Positions 49,352-58,716 of a DNA stretch of 64,000 nucleotides are shown here, piece after piece. Under the pieces are notes generated by a model. That model searched no databases. It worked only from the letters and a program-made list of their open reading frames with translations, and was not told where the DNA came from. The translations under genes were made by a program, and so were the position numbers. The DNA lies in NCBI RefSeq assembly GCF_900167345.1, contig NZ_FUXB01000007.1:124001-188000 (forward strand), read 5' to 3'. This DNA is from Vibrio cincinnatiensis DSM 19608. GTDB taxonomy: Bacteria; Pseudomonadota; Gammaproteobacteria; Enterobacterales; Vibrionaceae. Positions within the stretch are counted from its first letter, which is position 1, and each line of letters opens with the position of its first letter.

Positions 49352-50059
49352 TTACTTCATCTTAAGATAAAAATCCCGAGTAAGGGCAATAAAGTCTTCA
49401 CTATACCCATTTTGAGCATGAATAGTCAGCTGACTCTGTTCAACTTCGTTCATTTCTTTGCCCAGTTCAAACAGTAACCGATGGGCTGGCTTTGAAGGGG
49501 AAGGGCAGACTTTACATAATCGTTGTAGATGCCAACCGTGTTGTTGGGCTAACTGAATGAATACCTCTCCTTCTTGGATGGGCAAAATAAAGCAAGCTCG
49601 CCCATTATGGGTTAAGAGATCGTCTAAGCGTTGAATTAAGTTCGAGTGCGTTAATGTCTGAGTATGCCTAGCGAGTGCACGTTGATAAGACTGAGCCATC
49701 TCTCCACTGGTGAAGTAAGGCGGGTTACAGATGATAGCGTCAAAACGGGAAGGATATGAATGGGTAAGAATATCTTGTTGCTGAACCTCAATGCGTTCCT
49801 GCCAAGGTGAATGTGCCACATTGTAAGTGGTCGCGCTAAAAGCCTGTGGTTCAACATCGATGGCGAAAATGTGTGCTTGAGCAAAGCGTTGTGCACACAT
49901 AAGAGAAAGTAATCCTGTGCCACTGCCAATATCTAGGATTCGTTTTGGCAGATGGGTAAATGCCCAAGCCCCCAGTAGTACGCCATCAGTACTGACTGGC
50001 ATTCCACACGCTTTGCTATCAATCGAAAATTGTTTAAATTTGAATTGCTTATTTTTCAT
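49352..50059 (-). CDS. trmN6: tRNA1(Val) (adenine-37-N6)-methyltransferase
   Basis: SAM-dependent methylase of 235 aa that modifies A37 of tRNA1-Val (E. coli YfiC). The start FKFKQFSIDSKACGMPVSTD is typical. Motif I is ILDIGSGTGLLSLMCAQRF and the N6-adenine motif IV is ICNPPYF. Linkage to srmB is conserved, though the two are divergent in E. coli and tandem here. The upstream 323 nt also serve brnQ on the other strand. Confidence 0.9.
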   Translation of the reverse strand: MKNKQFKFKQFSIDSKACGMPVSTDGVLLGAWAFTHLPKRILDIGSGTGLLSLMCAQRFAQAHIFAIDVEPQAFSATTYNVAHSPWQERIEVQQQDILTHSYPSRFDAIICNPPYFTSGEMAQSYQRALARHTQTLTHSNLIQRLDDLLTHNGRACFILPIQEGEVFIQLAQQHGWHLQRLCKVCPSPSKPAHRLLFELGKEMNEVEQSQLTIHAQNGYSEDFIALTRDFYLKMK

Positions 50060-50382
50060 TCATTTGCTTTTTTATGAAAATGTCGTCATATGTTAGTTGC
50101 TGGGTGATTTTGTCTATTGTTGCGATCTTGTTTGGTGTTTTGTTCTGACTGTTACTGAGTTGTAATGGTTTTTTGTTGAAATATGATTCTGTATTATTTT
50201 TAACAAATAGTGTAATCAACTGCTTTTTAACATTAATGATAAATTAATGTAGTGTTTTTTGCTTGGCTATTGCGAAAAGATAATAGGTTCGTCATTATTC
50301 GACCCCGAATAGTTAGAGGAAGCCTGACTTCCCTCTCGATGCATACACAACATTCATTACATTAATAATTTAAGGGTTATCT
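50060..50382. promoter_or_regulatory. trmN6-brnQ divergent intergenic region
   Basis: Strongly A/T-rich, no gene seen. Two structures stand out. One is a perfect dyad, ACATTAAT-GATAA-ATTAATGT (50230-50250). The other is a hairpin, AGAGGAAG / CTTCCCTCT with one bulged base (50315-50336), in the brnQ leader. I see no leader peptide rich in branched-chain codons. Lrp- or leucine-responsive control of brnQ would be sensible but is not shown. Confidence 0.35.
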
Positions 50383-51699
50383 GTGAAACAGACGTTAAAA
50401 TTAACAGATATTGCCGCGTTAGGCTTTATGCTTTTTGCGTTCTTTCTGGGCGCTGGAAATATTATCTTTCCACCATTGGCGGGTCAATTAGCGGGTGAGA
50501 ACCTGCTTTCTGCGATGAGTGGTTTTCTCTTAACCGCGGTGGGTTTACCTTTGGTTGCTATTATTGCCGTGGCGATTGCCGGAGGCAGTTGGAATCATCT
50601 AACGAAAGACTTGCCAGCGAAAATAGCCACGCTCATGGCGGTGCTGATCTTTATCATTATTGGTCCTGCTTTTGCTGCACCGAGAACAGGGCTAGTGGCT
50701 TATGAAATGGCAGTCAGCCCACTATTTGCTGAGACATCACAACTTCATTTAACGATTTTCTCTATCCTTTTCTTTGTGGTAGCGATGTTTTTCTCTTGGT
50801 CACAAGGCCGTTTGATCGATCTGATTGGTAAAATGCTAACACCAGCGCTCTTTGTGGGATTGATTATCTTAGCCATTGGCGTTTTTCTTGATCCCCAAGG
50901 GGAGTGGATGGCGGCAACAGGGCCTTATGCGAAACAGCCATTTACCAAAGGTTTTCTGGAAGGATATAACACCATGGACACCTTGGCGGCACTGATGTTT
51001 GGCATGTTAATCGTGGATGCCTTACGCGCTAAAGGGATCACCGACCAGCGGGCCACGACCAAATACCTGATAAGTTCTGCTTTTATCGCCGCTTTTGGCT
51101 TGGCTTCTGTCTATATCTCTTTGTTCTATCTTGGTGCGACCAGTTCAGCGATTGCTGGAGGAGCGGATAATGGCGGATTTATTTTAAGCCAGTACGTTCA
51201 AGCGCTCTTTGGCCCTTATGGGCAAATGGTTTTGTCGACGATTGTCTTGTTGGCTTGTTTAACCACGGCGATTGGCTTGATTTCTGCGTGTTCTGATTAT
51301 TTCAGCTCTTTAACCCCGATCCCATATCGTGTTTGGGTGATCATCAATGGGGTGGCTTGTGCTACGGTTGCGAATATTGGTTTAACTCAATTAATTGCGC
51401 TTTCTATTCCTGTTTTAGTTGCCTTGTATCCAGTGGCTATTGCATTGGTGGTACTGGCTTTTGTTCGCCATAAAATGCCGAATCCTCAAGCGGCTTTTCG
51501 TGTGGTAACGCTGGTGGCTTTCTTATTTGCCTTGATTGATGCCGCAAAGGTACTCGGTTTTGATATGTCTATGTTTGATATGTTGCCTTTATTTGAGGTT
51601 GGCATGGGCTGGGTTTTACCTTCATTGGCCGCCTTAATCTGCATGTTTTTTGTGGCAGGCAGAGTGCGTAGTGAAGCGCCTCATGAAAGAACGGCATAA
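50383..51699 (+). CDS. brnQ: Branched-chain amino acid:cation symporter BrnQ
   Basis: Sodium-coupled importer of leucine, isoleucine and valine (LIVCS family) in the inner membrane. The 438-aa protein has about twelve hydrophobic segments. The family start is LGFMLFAFFLGAGNIIFPP, with FFSWSQGRLIDLIGKMLTPA further in. GTG 50383 is the start (SD AAGGG, 8 nt). It is monocistronic with a strong terminator. Confidence 0.93.
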   Translation: MKQTLKLTDIAALGFMLFAFFLGAGNIIFPPLAGQLAGENLLSAMSGFLLTAVGLPLVAIIAVAIAGGSWNHLTKDLPAKIATLMAVLIFIIIGPAFAAPRTGLVAYEMAVSPLFAETSQLHLTIFSILFFVVAMFFSWSQGRLIDLIGKMLTPALFVGLIILAIGVFLDPQGEWMAATGPYAKQPFTKGFLEGYNTMDTLAALMFGMLIVDALRAKGITDQRATTKYLISSAFIAAFGLASVYISLFYLGATSSAIAGGADNGGFILSQYVQALFGPYGQMVLSTIVLLACLTTAIGLISACSDYFSSLTPIPYRVWVIINGVACATVANIGLTQLIALSIPVLVALYPVAIALVVLAFVRHKMPNPQAAFRVVTLVAFLFALIDAAKVLGFDMSMFDMLPLFEVGMGWVLPSLAALICMFFVAGRVRSEAPHERTA

Positions 51700-51719
51700 T
51701 AAACATTGAATTGGTTATC

Positions 51720-51749
51720 GGCGGATGATGAACTTCATCCGCCTTTTTT
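51720..51749 (+). terminator. brnQ terminator
   Basis: GGCGGATGA and TCATCCGCC form a 9-bp stem with a 6-nt loop and T6 after it. Confidence 0.92.
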
Positions 51750-51882
51750 ATCGGGTAAAGGATAGGAATGATGAACTGTGAGGTTCGATAAGGCGACAAG
51801 TTCCCCATTTTTCCCTGTATCTTCGTCACATTTTTCAGTAGAATTCTTCGGTTAAATTCTATTCATAAAGCCAAAAATCAAC

Positions 51883-52981
51883 ATGTTTGAAATCAATCCT
51901 ATAAAAAACCGTATTCAGGATGTGTTACAACGCACAACAATCCTGAGGGGGTATCTTTGACTATGAGTCGAAGAAAGAGCGTCTAGAAGAAGTCAATGCT
52001 GAATTAGAACAACCGGATGTCTGGAGCGAACCAGAGCGAGCACAAGCTTTGGGGAAAGAGCGTTCATCGCTACAAGCGGTGGTTGAAACCATCGATCAAC
52101 TAGAACACGGTGTCGATGATGTTGAAGGTTTGCTTGAATTAGCCATTGAGGCTGAAGATCAAGAAACGTTTGATGAAATTGAGCCTGAACTGAGCGATCT
52201 TGAAAGTAAACTTGAGCAATTAGAATTCCGCCGTATGTTTGCTGGTGATCATGATTCCTCTGATTGTTATATCGACTTACAAGCGGGGTCTGGTGGCACT
52301 GAAGCACAAGACTGGACATCGATGTTGCTGCGCATGTATTTGCGCTGGGCGGATGATAAAGGCTTTAAAACTGAGGTGATCGAGGTTTCGGAAGGCGATG
52401 TCGCTGGACTTAAATCGGCGACTGTGCGTATTATCGGAGACTATGCGTATGGTTGGCTACGTACAGAAACCGGTGTTCACCGCTTAGTACGTAAATCTCC
52501 TTTCGATTCAGGTGGTCGTCGCCATACTTCATTTGCTTCTGCGTTTGTTTATCCAGAAATTGATGAGAACATTGCGGTTGATATTAATCCTGCCGATCTT
52601 CGTATTGATGTCTATCGTGCGTCAGGTGCGGGTGGTCAGCACGTTAACACCACGGAATCTGCGGTTCGTATTACCCATATTCCAACCAATACAGTGGTGC
52701 AGTGTCAAAATGACCGTTCTCAACACAAAAACAAAGATCAGGCAATGAAACAGCTGCGCGCTAAGTTATTCGAACTTGAGCTGCAAAAGCAGAATGCCGA
52801 AAAGCAAGCCAATGAAGATGCCAAATCGGATATCGGCTGGGGAAGCCAAATTCGCTCTTATGTATTAGATGATTCTCGAATCAAAGATTTACGTACTGGC
52901 GTTGAAAATCGCAATACGCAAGCGGTTCTAGATGGTGATCTAGATAAATTTATTGAAGCTAGCCTGAAATCAGGCCTATAA
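51883..52981 (+). CDS. prfB: Peptide chain release factor 2 (programmed +1 frameshift)
   Basis: Recognises UGA and UAA stop codons. The start ATG 51883 ([14 protein letters not shown]) opens a 25-codon zero frame ending CTT TGA. Skipping T51958 restores frame with GAC at 51959. The joined product is 365 aa, as in E. coli. Further features are the SPF codon-recognition motif ([15 protein letters not shown]) and the catalytic GGQ ([15 protein letters not shown]). Without the shift the reading frame would appear to start only at 52049 and lose about 56 residues. It is followed by lysS after 33 nt, the prfB-lysS pair of E. coli. Confidence 0.97.
51946..51960 (+). promoter_or_regulatory. prfB +1 frameshift signal
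   Basis: The internal Shine-Dalgarno AGGGGG (51946-51951), three-base spacer TAT and slippery CTT-TGA-C are identical in layout to the classic E. coli prfB site. When RF2 is scarce the ribosome shifts +1 at the UGA, giving autoregulation. Confidence 0.96.
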
Positions 52982-53014
52982 GCTTTTTACCGACAAAAAC
53001 AGGGTACATGCAAA

Positions 53015-54547
53015 ATGACTGATGCTGTTCAAAACGAAGCGAATCAACAACAAATCGCGCAAGAAGAAAATAAACTGATTGCAGAGCGTCGTAGTAAGTT
53101 AGAGCACATCCGTAAGGGCTGTAAGGCGAATGGTCACCCCAATGACTTCCGTCGTGACAGCTTGGCGGGTGATCTGCAAGAGAAGTTCGGTGAAAAGAGC
53201 AAAGAAGAGTTAGAAACCCTGAACCATGTGGTAGCGATTGCGGGACGTGTTATGGCTAAACGTGGTCCATTCTTGGTGATTCAAGAAACGTCTGGCCGTA
53301 TTCAAGCTTATGCCTCAAAAGAGGTGCAACAGGTTCTCAAAGAAAAATACCAAGGATTAGATATCGGTGACATCATCGGTGTCAAAGGTGCATTGCATAA
53401 ATCAGGTAAAGGCGATCTTTACGTGAATATGGAAGAGTTCGAACTTCTGACGAAAGCGCTGCGTCCATTACCTGAAAAATTCCATGGTTTGACTGACCAA
53501 GAGATGCGTTACCGTCAGCGTTATGTGGATTTGATCGTCAACGAAGAGTCACGTAATGCGTTTGTGATCCGTTCGAAAGTCATGTCTGCCATTCGTAACT
53601 TCATGATCTCTAAACAGTTCATGGAAGTTGAAACCCCTATGATGCATGTGATTCCGGGGGGGGCAAGTGCACGTCCATTCATCACTCATCACAATGCGCT
53701 CGATATGCCCATGTACTTGCGTATCGCGCCTGAGCTTTACCTCAAACGTCTTGTGGTGGGTGGGTTTGATCGCGTGTTTGAAATCAACCGTAATTTCCGT
53801 AACGAAGGTTTGTCGCCTCGCCATAACCCAGAATTCACCATGATGGAATTCTATATGGCGTATGCAGATTACAAAGACTTAATGGATTTTACCGAAGAAC
53901 TCCTAAGCACTATCGCACTGGAAGTCTTGGGCTCAACGTCCATGCCTTATGGCGATGAAACGGTAGAATTTGGCGGTAAATATGCGCGCATGAGCATGTT
54001 TGAAGCGATCAAACACTACAACCCCGATCACGCACAAATCCAAGCGCTCACAGAAGATGATATACAAAATCGTGATCTCATGGTGTCCATTGCCAAATCG
54101 GTTCACGTTGAAGTGGAAGAGTTCTGGACTTGTGGCCAGCTTCTTGAAGAGATCTTTGGTGAAACCGCTGAACCTAAGTTGATGCAACCGACGTTCATTA
54201 CTGGTTACCCAGCGGATATTTCACCACTCGCCCGTCGTAGTGATGATAACCCATTCTTTACTGATCGCTTTGAGTTCTTTATTGGCGGCCGTGAAGTGGC
54301 GAATGGCTTCTCTGAGCTCAATGATGCGGAAGACCAAGATGCCCGTTTTAAAGCACAAGTTGAAGCGAAAGAGTCGGGAGATGATGAAGCGATGTTCTAT
54401 GATGCAGACTATATCACTGCGCTAGAGCACGGCTTACCGCCAACCGCTGGTCAAGGTATCGGGATCGACCGTTTAGTGATGCTATTAACCAACACACATA
54501 CAATACGAGATGTGATCTTATTCCCAGCGATGAGACCTCAGCAGTAA
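53015..54547 (+). CDS. lysS: Lysyl-tRNA synthetase (class II)
   Basis: Charges tRNA-Lys; 510 aa. It has an N-terminal OB-fold ([20 protein letters not shown]) that binds the anticodon. The class II core carries motif 1 ([20 protein letters not shown]), motif 2 ([20 protein letters not shown]) and motif 3 ([13 protein letters not shown]). It is cotranscribed with prfB and closed by a terminator. Confidence 0.97.
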   Translation: MTDAVQNEANQQQIAQEENKLIAERRSKLEHIRKGCKANGHPNDFRRDSLAGDLQEKFGEKSKEELETLNHVVAIAGRVMAKRGPFLVIQETSGRIQAYASKEVQQVLKEKYQGLDIGDIIGVKGALHKSGKGDLYVNMEEFELLTKALRPLPEKFHGLTDQEMRYRQRYVDLIVNEESRNAFVIRSKVMSAIRNFMISKQFMEVETPMMHVIPGGASARPFITHHNALDMPMYLRIAPELYLKRLVVGGFDRVFEINRNFRNEGLSPRHNPEFTMMEFYMAYADYKDLMDFTEELLSTIALEVLGSTSMPYGDETVEFGGKYARMSMFEAIKHYNPDHAQIQALTEDDIQNRDLMVSIAKSVHVEVEEFWTCGQLLEEIFGETAEPKLMQPTFITGYPADISPLARRSDDNPFFTDRFEFFIGGREVANGFSELNDAEDQDARFKAQVEAKESGDDEAMFYDADYITALEHGLPPTAGQGIGIDRLVMLLTNTHTIRDVILFPAMRPQQ

Positions 54548-54563
54548 TTGTTCTTAGTGTAAG

Positions 54564-54588
54564 AAAAGCCGCCTTTGGGCGGTTTTTT
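54564..54588 (+). terminator. lysS terminator
   Basis: AAAAGCCGCC and GGCGGTTTTTT form a stem of about 10 bp (one G-T) with a short loop and T6. Confidence 0.9.
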
Positions 54589-54753
54589 GTTTCTTGTTCC
54601 TATGCTTTTCATCTTAATAAAGAATGATGTTCTTTGAATTTGGGTTTTCAAGGGAAGTGATCCCGTTAAGATCAAAATTCTGTCATTTACTGGTCCAATT
54701 AATAGGGATTTATCGTGTAGTCTTATAAGTGAGGCAGATTCTATCTTAGAGTA

Positions 54754-54795
54754 TCGCTAAGGTAGCGACGATAAATTTTGCGCCAATGTAGCGCA
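54754..54795. promoter_or_regulatory. Two adjacent dyads upstream of vpsR
   Basis: TCGCTA-AGG-TAGCGA (54754-54768) and TGCGC-N7-GCGCA (54779-54795) lie 37-78 nt before the vpsR ATG. The first is a perfect 6-bp repeat with a 3-nt centre and looks like an operator or a tight RNA hairpin. No regulator is assigned. Confidence 0.4.
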
Positions 54796-54831
54796 TAATA
54801 AAAAATAAAAAACTAATAAGGAAACCAGTTA

Positions 54832-56163
54832 ATGGGTACTCAATTTCGCATGGGTTGTGTTCCCGGTTCGCTAATTGTCGTTGGAGGCACCTACGAGCCG
54901 TGGCTATCTGTTTTAGAGCAAGCTGGATGGAAATGTACACAGTGTGCTGATTTGCGCAAAGCAGATCAAATGTTTTCTGAGGTAGGACCCTGTATTGGTA
55001 TTGTTGATCTTAGCCATGATGAATTTAGCTTAAATGGCGTAGCTAATTTAGTGAGTAGTCATAAGCAGGTTCGCTGGTTGGCTTTTATTCGAGAACCACA
55101 GCTTCGTTCAGATACCATTTGCCAGTTTATTGTGAATTTCTGTATCGACTTTTTTACCGCCCCCATTCCAGATACTCAGCTACTCAGTACGATTGGTCAT
55201 CAACTCGGGATGCTTCAGTTAGAGAAAAAGGTTTGGCCTGATTACGGAAATCACACCGACATGGGGTTATTGGGCGAATCGATGGCGATGAAGCGGCTGC
55301 GTGATCAAATTAAGCGTATTGCTCCTACTGATGTGAGTATTTTGATTTCAGGGGAAAGCGGCGCAGGAAAAGAGACGGTAGCGAAAGCCATTCATAAAAC
55401 CTCTTCTCGTTCACAAAATCCTTTCATTACCATCAATTGCCGAGCGATGGCGGAAAAAAGATTGGAGCAGGAGCTATTTGGAATCGATAGTTCAGGTTCA
55501 ACGCCTTCCCTACTTCAGCAAGCTCATGGTGGTACATTATTGCTTAATGACATTTTGGCTTTACCTAAGAGCCAGCAATGGAATTTGCTGCGTTTTTTAC
55601 AAGAAGGAAAAATAAATACCCCGCAAGGTTCTCAGCCGATTGATGTGCGAATATTGGCTGCACATTCAATGGATATTGAAAAAGCATTGATTGATGGTGA
55701 CTTTAATGAAGAGCTTTACCACTATATTAATGTGTTGAGAATTCAGGTACCTAGTTTGAAAGATAGAGGCGGGGATATTGCTTTATTAGCGAACCATTTT
55801 TTAAAGGAGTACGCGAAAGAGTACAATGCTCAAGCCCGTAGCTTCTCTGAAGAGGCTTTACTCTTGTTGGCCCGTTATCATTGGCCTGGAAATGTCCGAG
55901 AACTGATGAACCAAATTAAGCGGGTTGTGCTCATGTCTGACACGGTCATGTTAGATGAATGCCATCTAGACTTACCTAAACGTATTGAAAATAAGCGTAC
56001 GTTGAAAAGTATTCGGGAGCGTTCAGAACGAGAGGCTCTCGTACAAGTATTAGAGTCACATGATGGGCAAGTCTCTAATGCAGCCAAAGAGCTGGGGATT
56101 TCACGGGCCACCATTTACCGCTTGTTGAATAAGCATAATTTAATGACAGATTTTATTTTCTAA
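54832..56163 (+). CDS. vpsR: Biofilm master regulator VpsR
   Basis: NtrC-like transcription factor that, with c-di-GMP, activates Vibrio polysaccharide and other biofilm genes. The 443-aa protein has a receiver domain with D59 (CIGIVDLSHDE), an AAA+ domain with Walker A GESGAGKE (174-181), and a Fis-type HTH (VSNAAKELGISRATIYRLL). The GAFTGA loop that contacts sigma-54 is absent: the segment reads FGIDSSGSTPSLLQQAHGGT. The Walker B acidic pair is LLLND instead of LFLDE. Both traits agree with V. cholerae VpsR working with sigma-70. It is a single gene with a 284-nt leader region. Confidence 0.95.
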   Translation: MGTQFRMGCVPGSLIVVGGTYEPWLSVLEQAGWKCTQCADLRKADQMFSEVGPCIGIVDLSHDEFSLNGVANLVSSHKQVRWLAFIREPQLRSDTICQFIVNFCIDFFTAPIPDTQLLSTIGHQLGMLQLEKKVWPDYGNHTDMGLLGESMAMKRLRDQIKRIAPTDVSILISGESGAGKETVAKAIHKTSSRSQNPFITINCRAMAEKRLEQELFGIDSSGSTPSLLQQAHGGTLLLNDILALPKSQQWNLLRFLQEGKINTPQGSQPIDVRILAAHSMDIEKALIDGDFNEELYHYINVLRIQVPSLKDRGGDIALLANHFLKEYAKEYNAQARSFSEEALLLLARYHWPGNVRELMNQIKRVVLMSDTVMLDECHLDLPKRIENKRTLKSIRERSEREALVQVLESHDGQVSNAAKELGISRATIYRLLNKHNLMTDFIF

Positions 56164-56176
56164 CGAAAAAAGAGAA

Positions 56177-56204
56177 CAGAGCGAATCATGGGCGGTTCGC
56201 TCTG
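56177..56204. terminator. Terminator vpsR / tas
   Basis: CAGAGCGAA and TTCGCTCTG form a 9-bp stem with a 10-nt loop. The minus-strand side is followed by a T-rich stretch (TTCTCTTTTTTC), making it a better terminator for tas than for vpsR. Confidence 0.75.
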
Positions 56205-56214
56205 CTTTGAAGGG

Positions 56215-57249
56215 TTATGGACAAGGGTTTGAGTATTGTGTTGCTATCTTGTCTATCTCTTTGAGCAGTTCTTCTGTCAATGTTATCTCTAAACTATCAA
56301 TATTATTTTTTAGTTGAGACAACTGGGTCGCGCCAATAATGTTGCTGCCAACAAACGGTTTTTGGTTAACAAAAGCTAAAGCCATTTGCGCGGGATCTAA
56401 ACCAAACTCTTGAGCGAGATTGACATAAGCTTGAGTCGCTTTAATGCCTTGCTCAGTAAAGTAGCGTTGAAAGCGTTCAAATAATGAGCAGCGTGCTCCT
56501 TGTGGCCGAGCGCCATTGAGATATTTTCCGCTTAATACTCCAAACGCCATGGGGGAGTAAGCGAGTAATTTAACGCCTTCAAAATGACTGATTTCAGAAA
56601 GGCCGACTTCAAAGCTACGGTTAAGTAAGTTATAAGGGTTTTGAATGGAAACCATTCGAGGCAGTTCATGTTTTTCAGCTAAACGTAGGTAGGTCATTAG
56701 CCCCCAAGGGGTTTCATTTGAAACACCAATGTAGCGAACTTTCCCCATGCGAACGAGATCATTCAGAGCCTCTAACGTTTCAAGTAGCGTCACTTCTTCT
56801 TGCGTTTCTGGGTTGGGGTAGTTCAATTGGCCAAAGGTATTGGTTTTGCGTTGTGGCCAATGCAATTGGTATAGATCGACATAATCGGTTTTTAAACGGC
56901 GTAAACTATCATCGATCGCTTGATGAATGTTTCGATGATCCAGTGCCATTTTTCCGCGAATATAATCCACATTACGAGGGCCAGCTACTTTAGTGGCTAA
57001 CACTATTTTTTCTCGTTTCCCTGATTTTTCTATCCAGTTACCAATATATTCTTCGGTTTTTCCTTGCGTTTTGGCAGTAGGGGGCACTGGGTACATTTCT
57101 GCGGTATCAATAAAGTTGACTCCACGTTCCAGTGCATAATCTAATTGTTGAAAAGCATCGGCTTGGCTGTTTTGTTCACCGAATGTCATGGTGCCTAAGC
57201 CGATTTTACTGATTTCTAAGGTGGAATGCGGCAGTTTGGTATATTGCAT
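56215..57249 (-). CDS. tas: Aldo/keto reductase, Tas family
   Basis: NADP(H)-dependent oxidoreductase of 344 aa with a TIM-barrel. The start is ATG 57249 (SD AAGGA), giving MQYTKLPHSTLEISKIGLGT; an ATG at 57303 is not conserved. Catalytic tetrad region: FIDTAEMYP (Asp, Tyr), ATKVAGP (Lys), YQLHWPQRK (His). Cofactor-binding SNETPWGLM and the C-terminal VGSNIIGATQLSQL are visible. The natural substrate is unknown. It lies 180 nt downstream of mutH on the same strand. Confidence 0.9.
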   Translation of the reverse strand: MQYTKLPHSTLEISKIGLGTMTFGEQNSQADAFQQLDYALERGVNFIDTAEMYPVPPTAKTQGKTEEYIGNWIEKSGKREKIVLATKVAGPRNVDYIRGKMALDHRNIHQAIDDSLRRLKTDYVDLYQLHWPQRKTNTFGQLNYPNPETQEEVTLLETLEALNDLVRMGKVRYIGVSNETPWGLMTYLRLAEKHELPRMVSIQNPYNLLNRSFEVGLSEISHFEGVKLLAYSPMAFGVLSGKYLNGARPQGARCSLFERFQRYFTEQGIKATQAYVNLAQEFGLDPAQMALAFVNQKPFVGSNIIGATQLSQLKNNIDSLEITLTEELLKEIDKIATQYSNPCP

Positions 57250-57429
57250 AGTACTTCCTTGTTGATGTAGAAAAACAAGCTTATAGCTTTTGTACAACGT
57301 CAATGCTTTTCGATAGGAAGTTTCACTATAAGCGAACCTGGCTCAATAATAAAAATAAAATTGAGCGTTATTGTCTGTTGAGGGGCTCAGTTAAGTAACC
57401 GATTGGCTCTTCTATGATGGGCAATCGAT

Positions 57430-58104
57430 TCAACTTGGCAGTGCGTAATATTGCTCGAGTAATCTTGCGGTAAACTGTGTTCGTAAATAAAACCCTCTTG
57501 GTAGCGTTCTAATTGGGCGACCATTTGTGCCATACGCTTCCGTTTTGACTCGCCCATTCGCTGCTTTAGGTCGAATTTGTAGCACTTCCCCATGCTTGGC
57601 GGTGATCTGTGACACTTGACCTAATACGATCAATTCCATTAATTCTTCCCAATCGGCTTTTAACTGTGCTTCCTCTTCTTCTGAGGGGCTCCAAATTAAT
57701 GGAGAACCTACTCGCCGTTCCGATAGGGGGATCTCCCTTTCTCCTTGCACAGGAATCCATAAGACGCGAGATAACTTATGTCGAACATGGCTATTTTCCC
57801 AAGTCAATCCTTGGATGCCTGTTAAAGGTGCAACACAGACAAAGGTTGTTTCTAAGGGTTTACCTGTGTAGCCGATAGGAATACTTTTTAATTCAATCCC
57901 TAGCTTGGCAAAATCTTGCTGAGGTTTACTACCCGCCGTTGCGCCTAAATGCCACTCTAATAACTGCCCAACCCACCCTTTGTCTTTTTTTAAATCAATC
58001 GGAACAGGCATATTGGCCTGTTGAGCTAACTCGGCAAAAGTTAACCCGGCTATTTGTTGAGCCCTTTCGAGTAATTCTTGTTCACTTTGAGGTTCTGGTT
58101 TCAT
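57430..58104 (-). CDS. mutH: DNA mismatch repair endonuclease MutH
   Basis: Nicks the unmethylated strand at hemimethylated GATC sites after activation by MutS-MutL. The 224-aa enzyme keeps the active-site triad D64, E71 and K73 in [11 protein letters not shown], with the same spacing as E. coli D70-E77-K79. The C-terminal helix region ([16 protein letters not shown]) is intact. Its presence implies Dam methylation in this organism. It is divergent from rppH across the DnaA-box-rich region. Confidence 0.95.
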   Translation of the reverse strand: MKPEPQSEQELLERAQQIAGLTFAELAQQANMPVPIDLKKDKGWVGQLLEWHLGATAGSKPQQDFAKLGIELKSIPIGYTGKPLETTFVCVAPLTGIQGLTWENSHVRHKLSRVLWIPVQGEREIPLSERRVGSPLIWSPSEEEEAQLKADWEELMELIVLGQVSQITAKHGEVLQIRPKAANGRVKTEAYGTNGRPIRTLPRGFYLRTQFTARLLEQYYALPS

Positions 58105-58716
58105 GGTTCTTTAAGGGGAAAAAGAAAGAGTGTAGCAAAAAAAGCGCAAAGAAGGATCTTATCGAGGCGTTATCTCAAAGAGAGAAGATCCTAACCTGAT
58201 TTTATCCACAGCATACTCAAAAAAATAAACACATCAAGCGAATATGTATGAATAAACAGGGGTTTCCGGAGGCTGTTTTTTAGAAAATTATTCGTTTTAT
58301 CGCTAGTTACTCTTTATCTGTGTGGATAACAGAAGGGTTGGTGGATCTTTAAGCATTGCGGTTTCATTTTGGATCTTGGTGGTGGCTTTCACTGAAATTT
58401 TTGAAACTCTGATTAGTAACTTATTGATATTAAGTTTATTTGTTGCTTATTTTTTCTTTCATTCTTTTCGATGAAAAATGATAAAAAAGCGCCAATTTCT
58501 TTTGTTCCCTTTCTTCTGCACATGGTTATTCACAGAAAACGTGAATAAATGTGCTCAATCTCTCATTCTTTTGTTGATAACTCCCTTTCTGTATGAAACC
58601 TATACCACTTAAGCTCTTTACATCATAAATATCGAGTGAATTCGACGAGTTCATTTGCTCCCGCTGGGGATATGTGGAAAAATCAACACCATTAAGGTTT
58701 TATTAGAGGTTTGCCA
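58105..58716. promoter_or_regulatory. mutH-rppH intergenic region with DnaA-box cluster
   Basis: No gene in 612 nt. Sites matching TTWTNCACA: TTATCCACA at 58202-58210, its complement TGTGGATAA at 58321-58329, TTATTCACA at 58526-58534 and the complement TGTGGAAAA at 58673-58681. Two 8-of-9 matches are CGTGAATAA at 58540-58548 and TGTTGATAA at 58572-58580. Four GATC sites (58155, 58197, 58344, 58372) and a very A/T-rich stretch (about 58400-58500) lie among them. DnaA-responsive control of mutH or rppH, or DnaA titration, is inferred; nothing here proves it. Confidence 0.55.
58518..58554. repeat. Large bulged inverted repeat containing paired DnaA boxes
   Basis: GCACAT-GG-TTATTCAC (58518-58533), a 7-nt loop, then GTGAATAA-ATGTGC (58541-58554). 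The arms give 14 bp with a GG bulge. The inner 8 bp are two head-to-head DnaA-like boxes. No U-run follows on either strand, so a terminator is unlikely. Confidence 0.75.

Noticed and set aside
52049-52981. prfB as a 310-aa protein from 52049
   Set aside because: Ignores the frameshift; the true N-terminus begins at 51883.
58105-58716. Chromosomal replication origin
   Set aside because: Gene neighbours (mutH, rppH) are not those of Vibrio oriC1 or oriC2, and the boxes are not in the usual oriC order. Kept only as a DnaA-box cluster.
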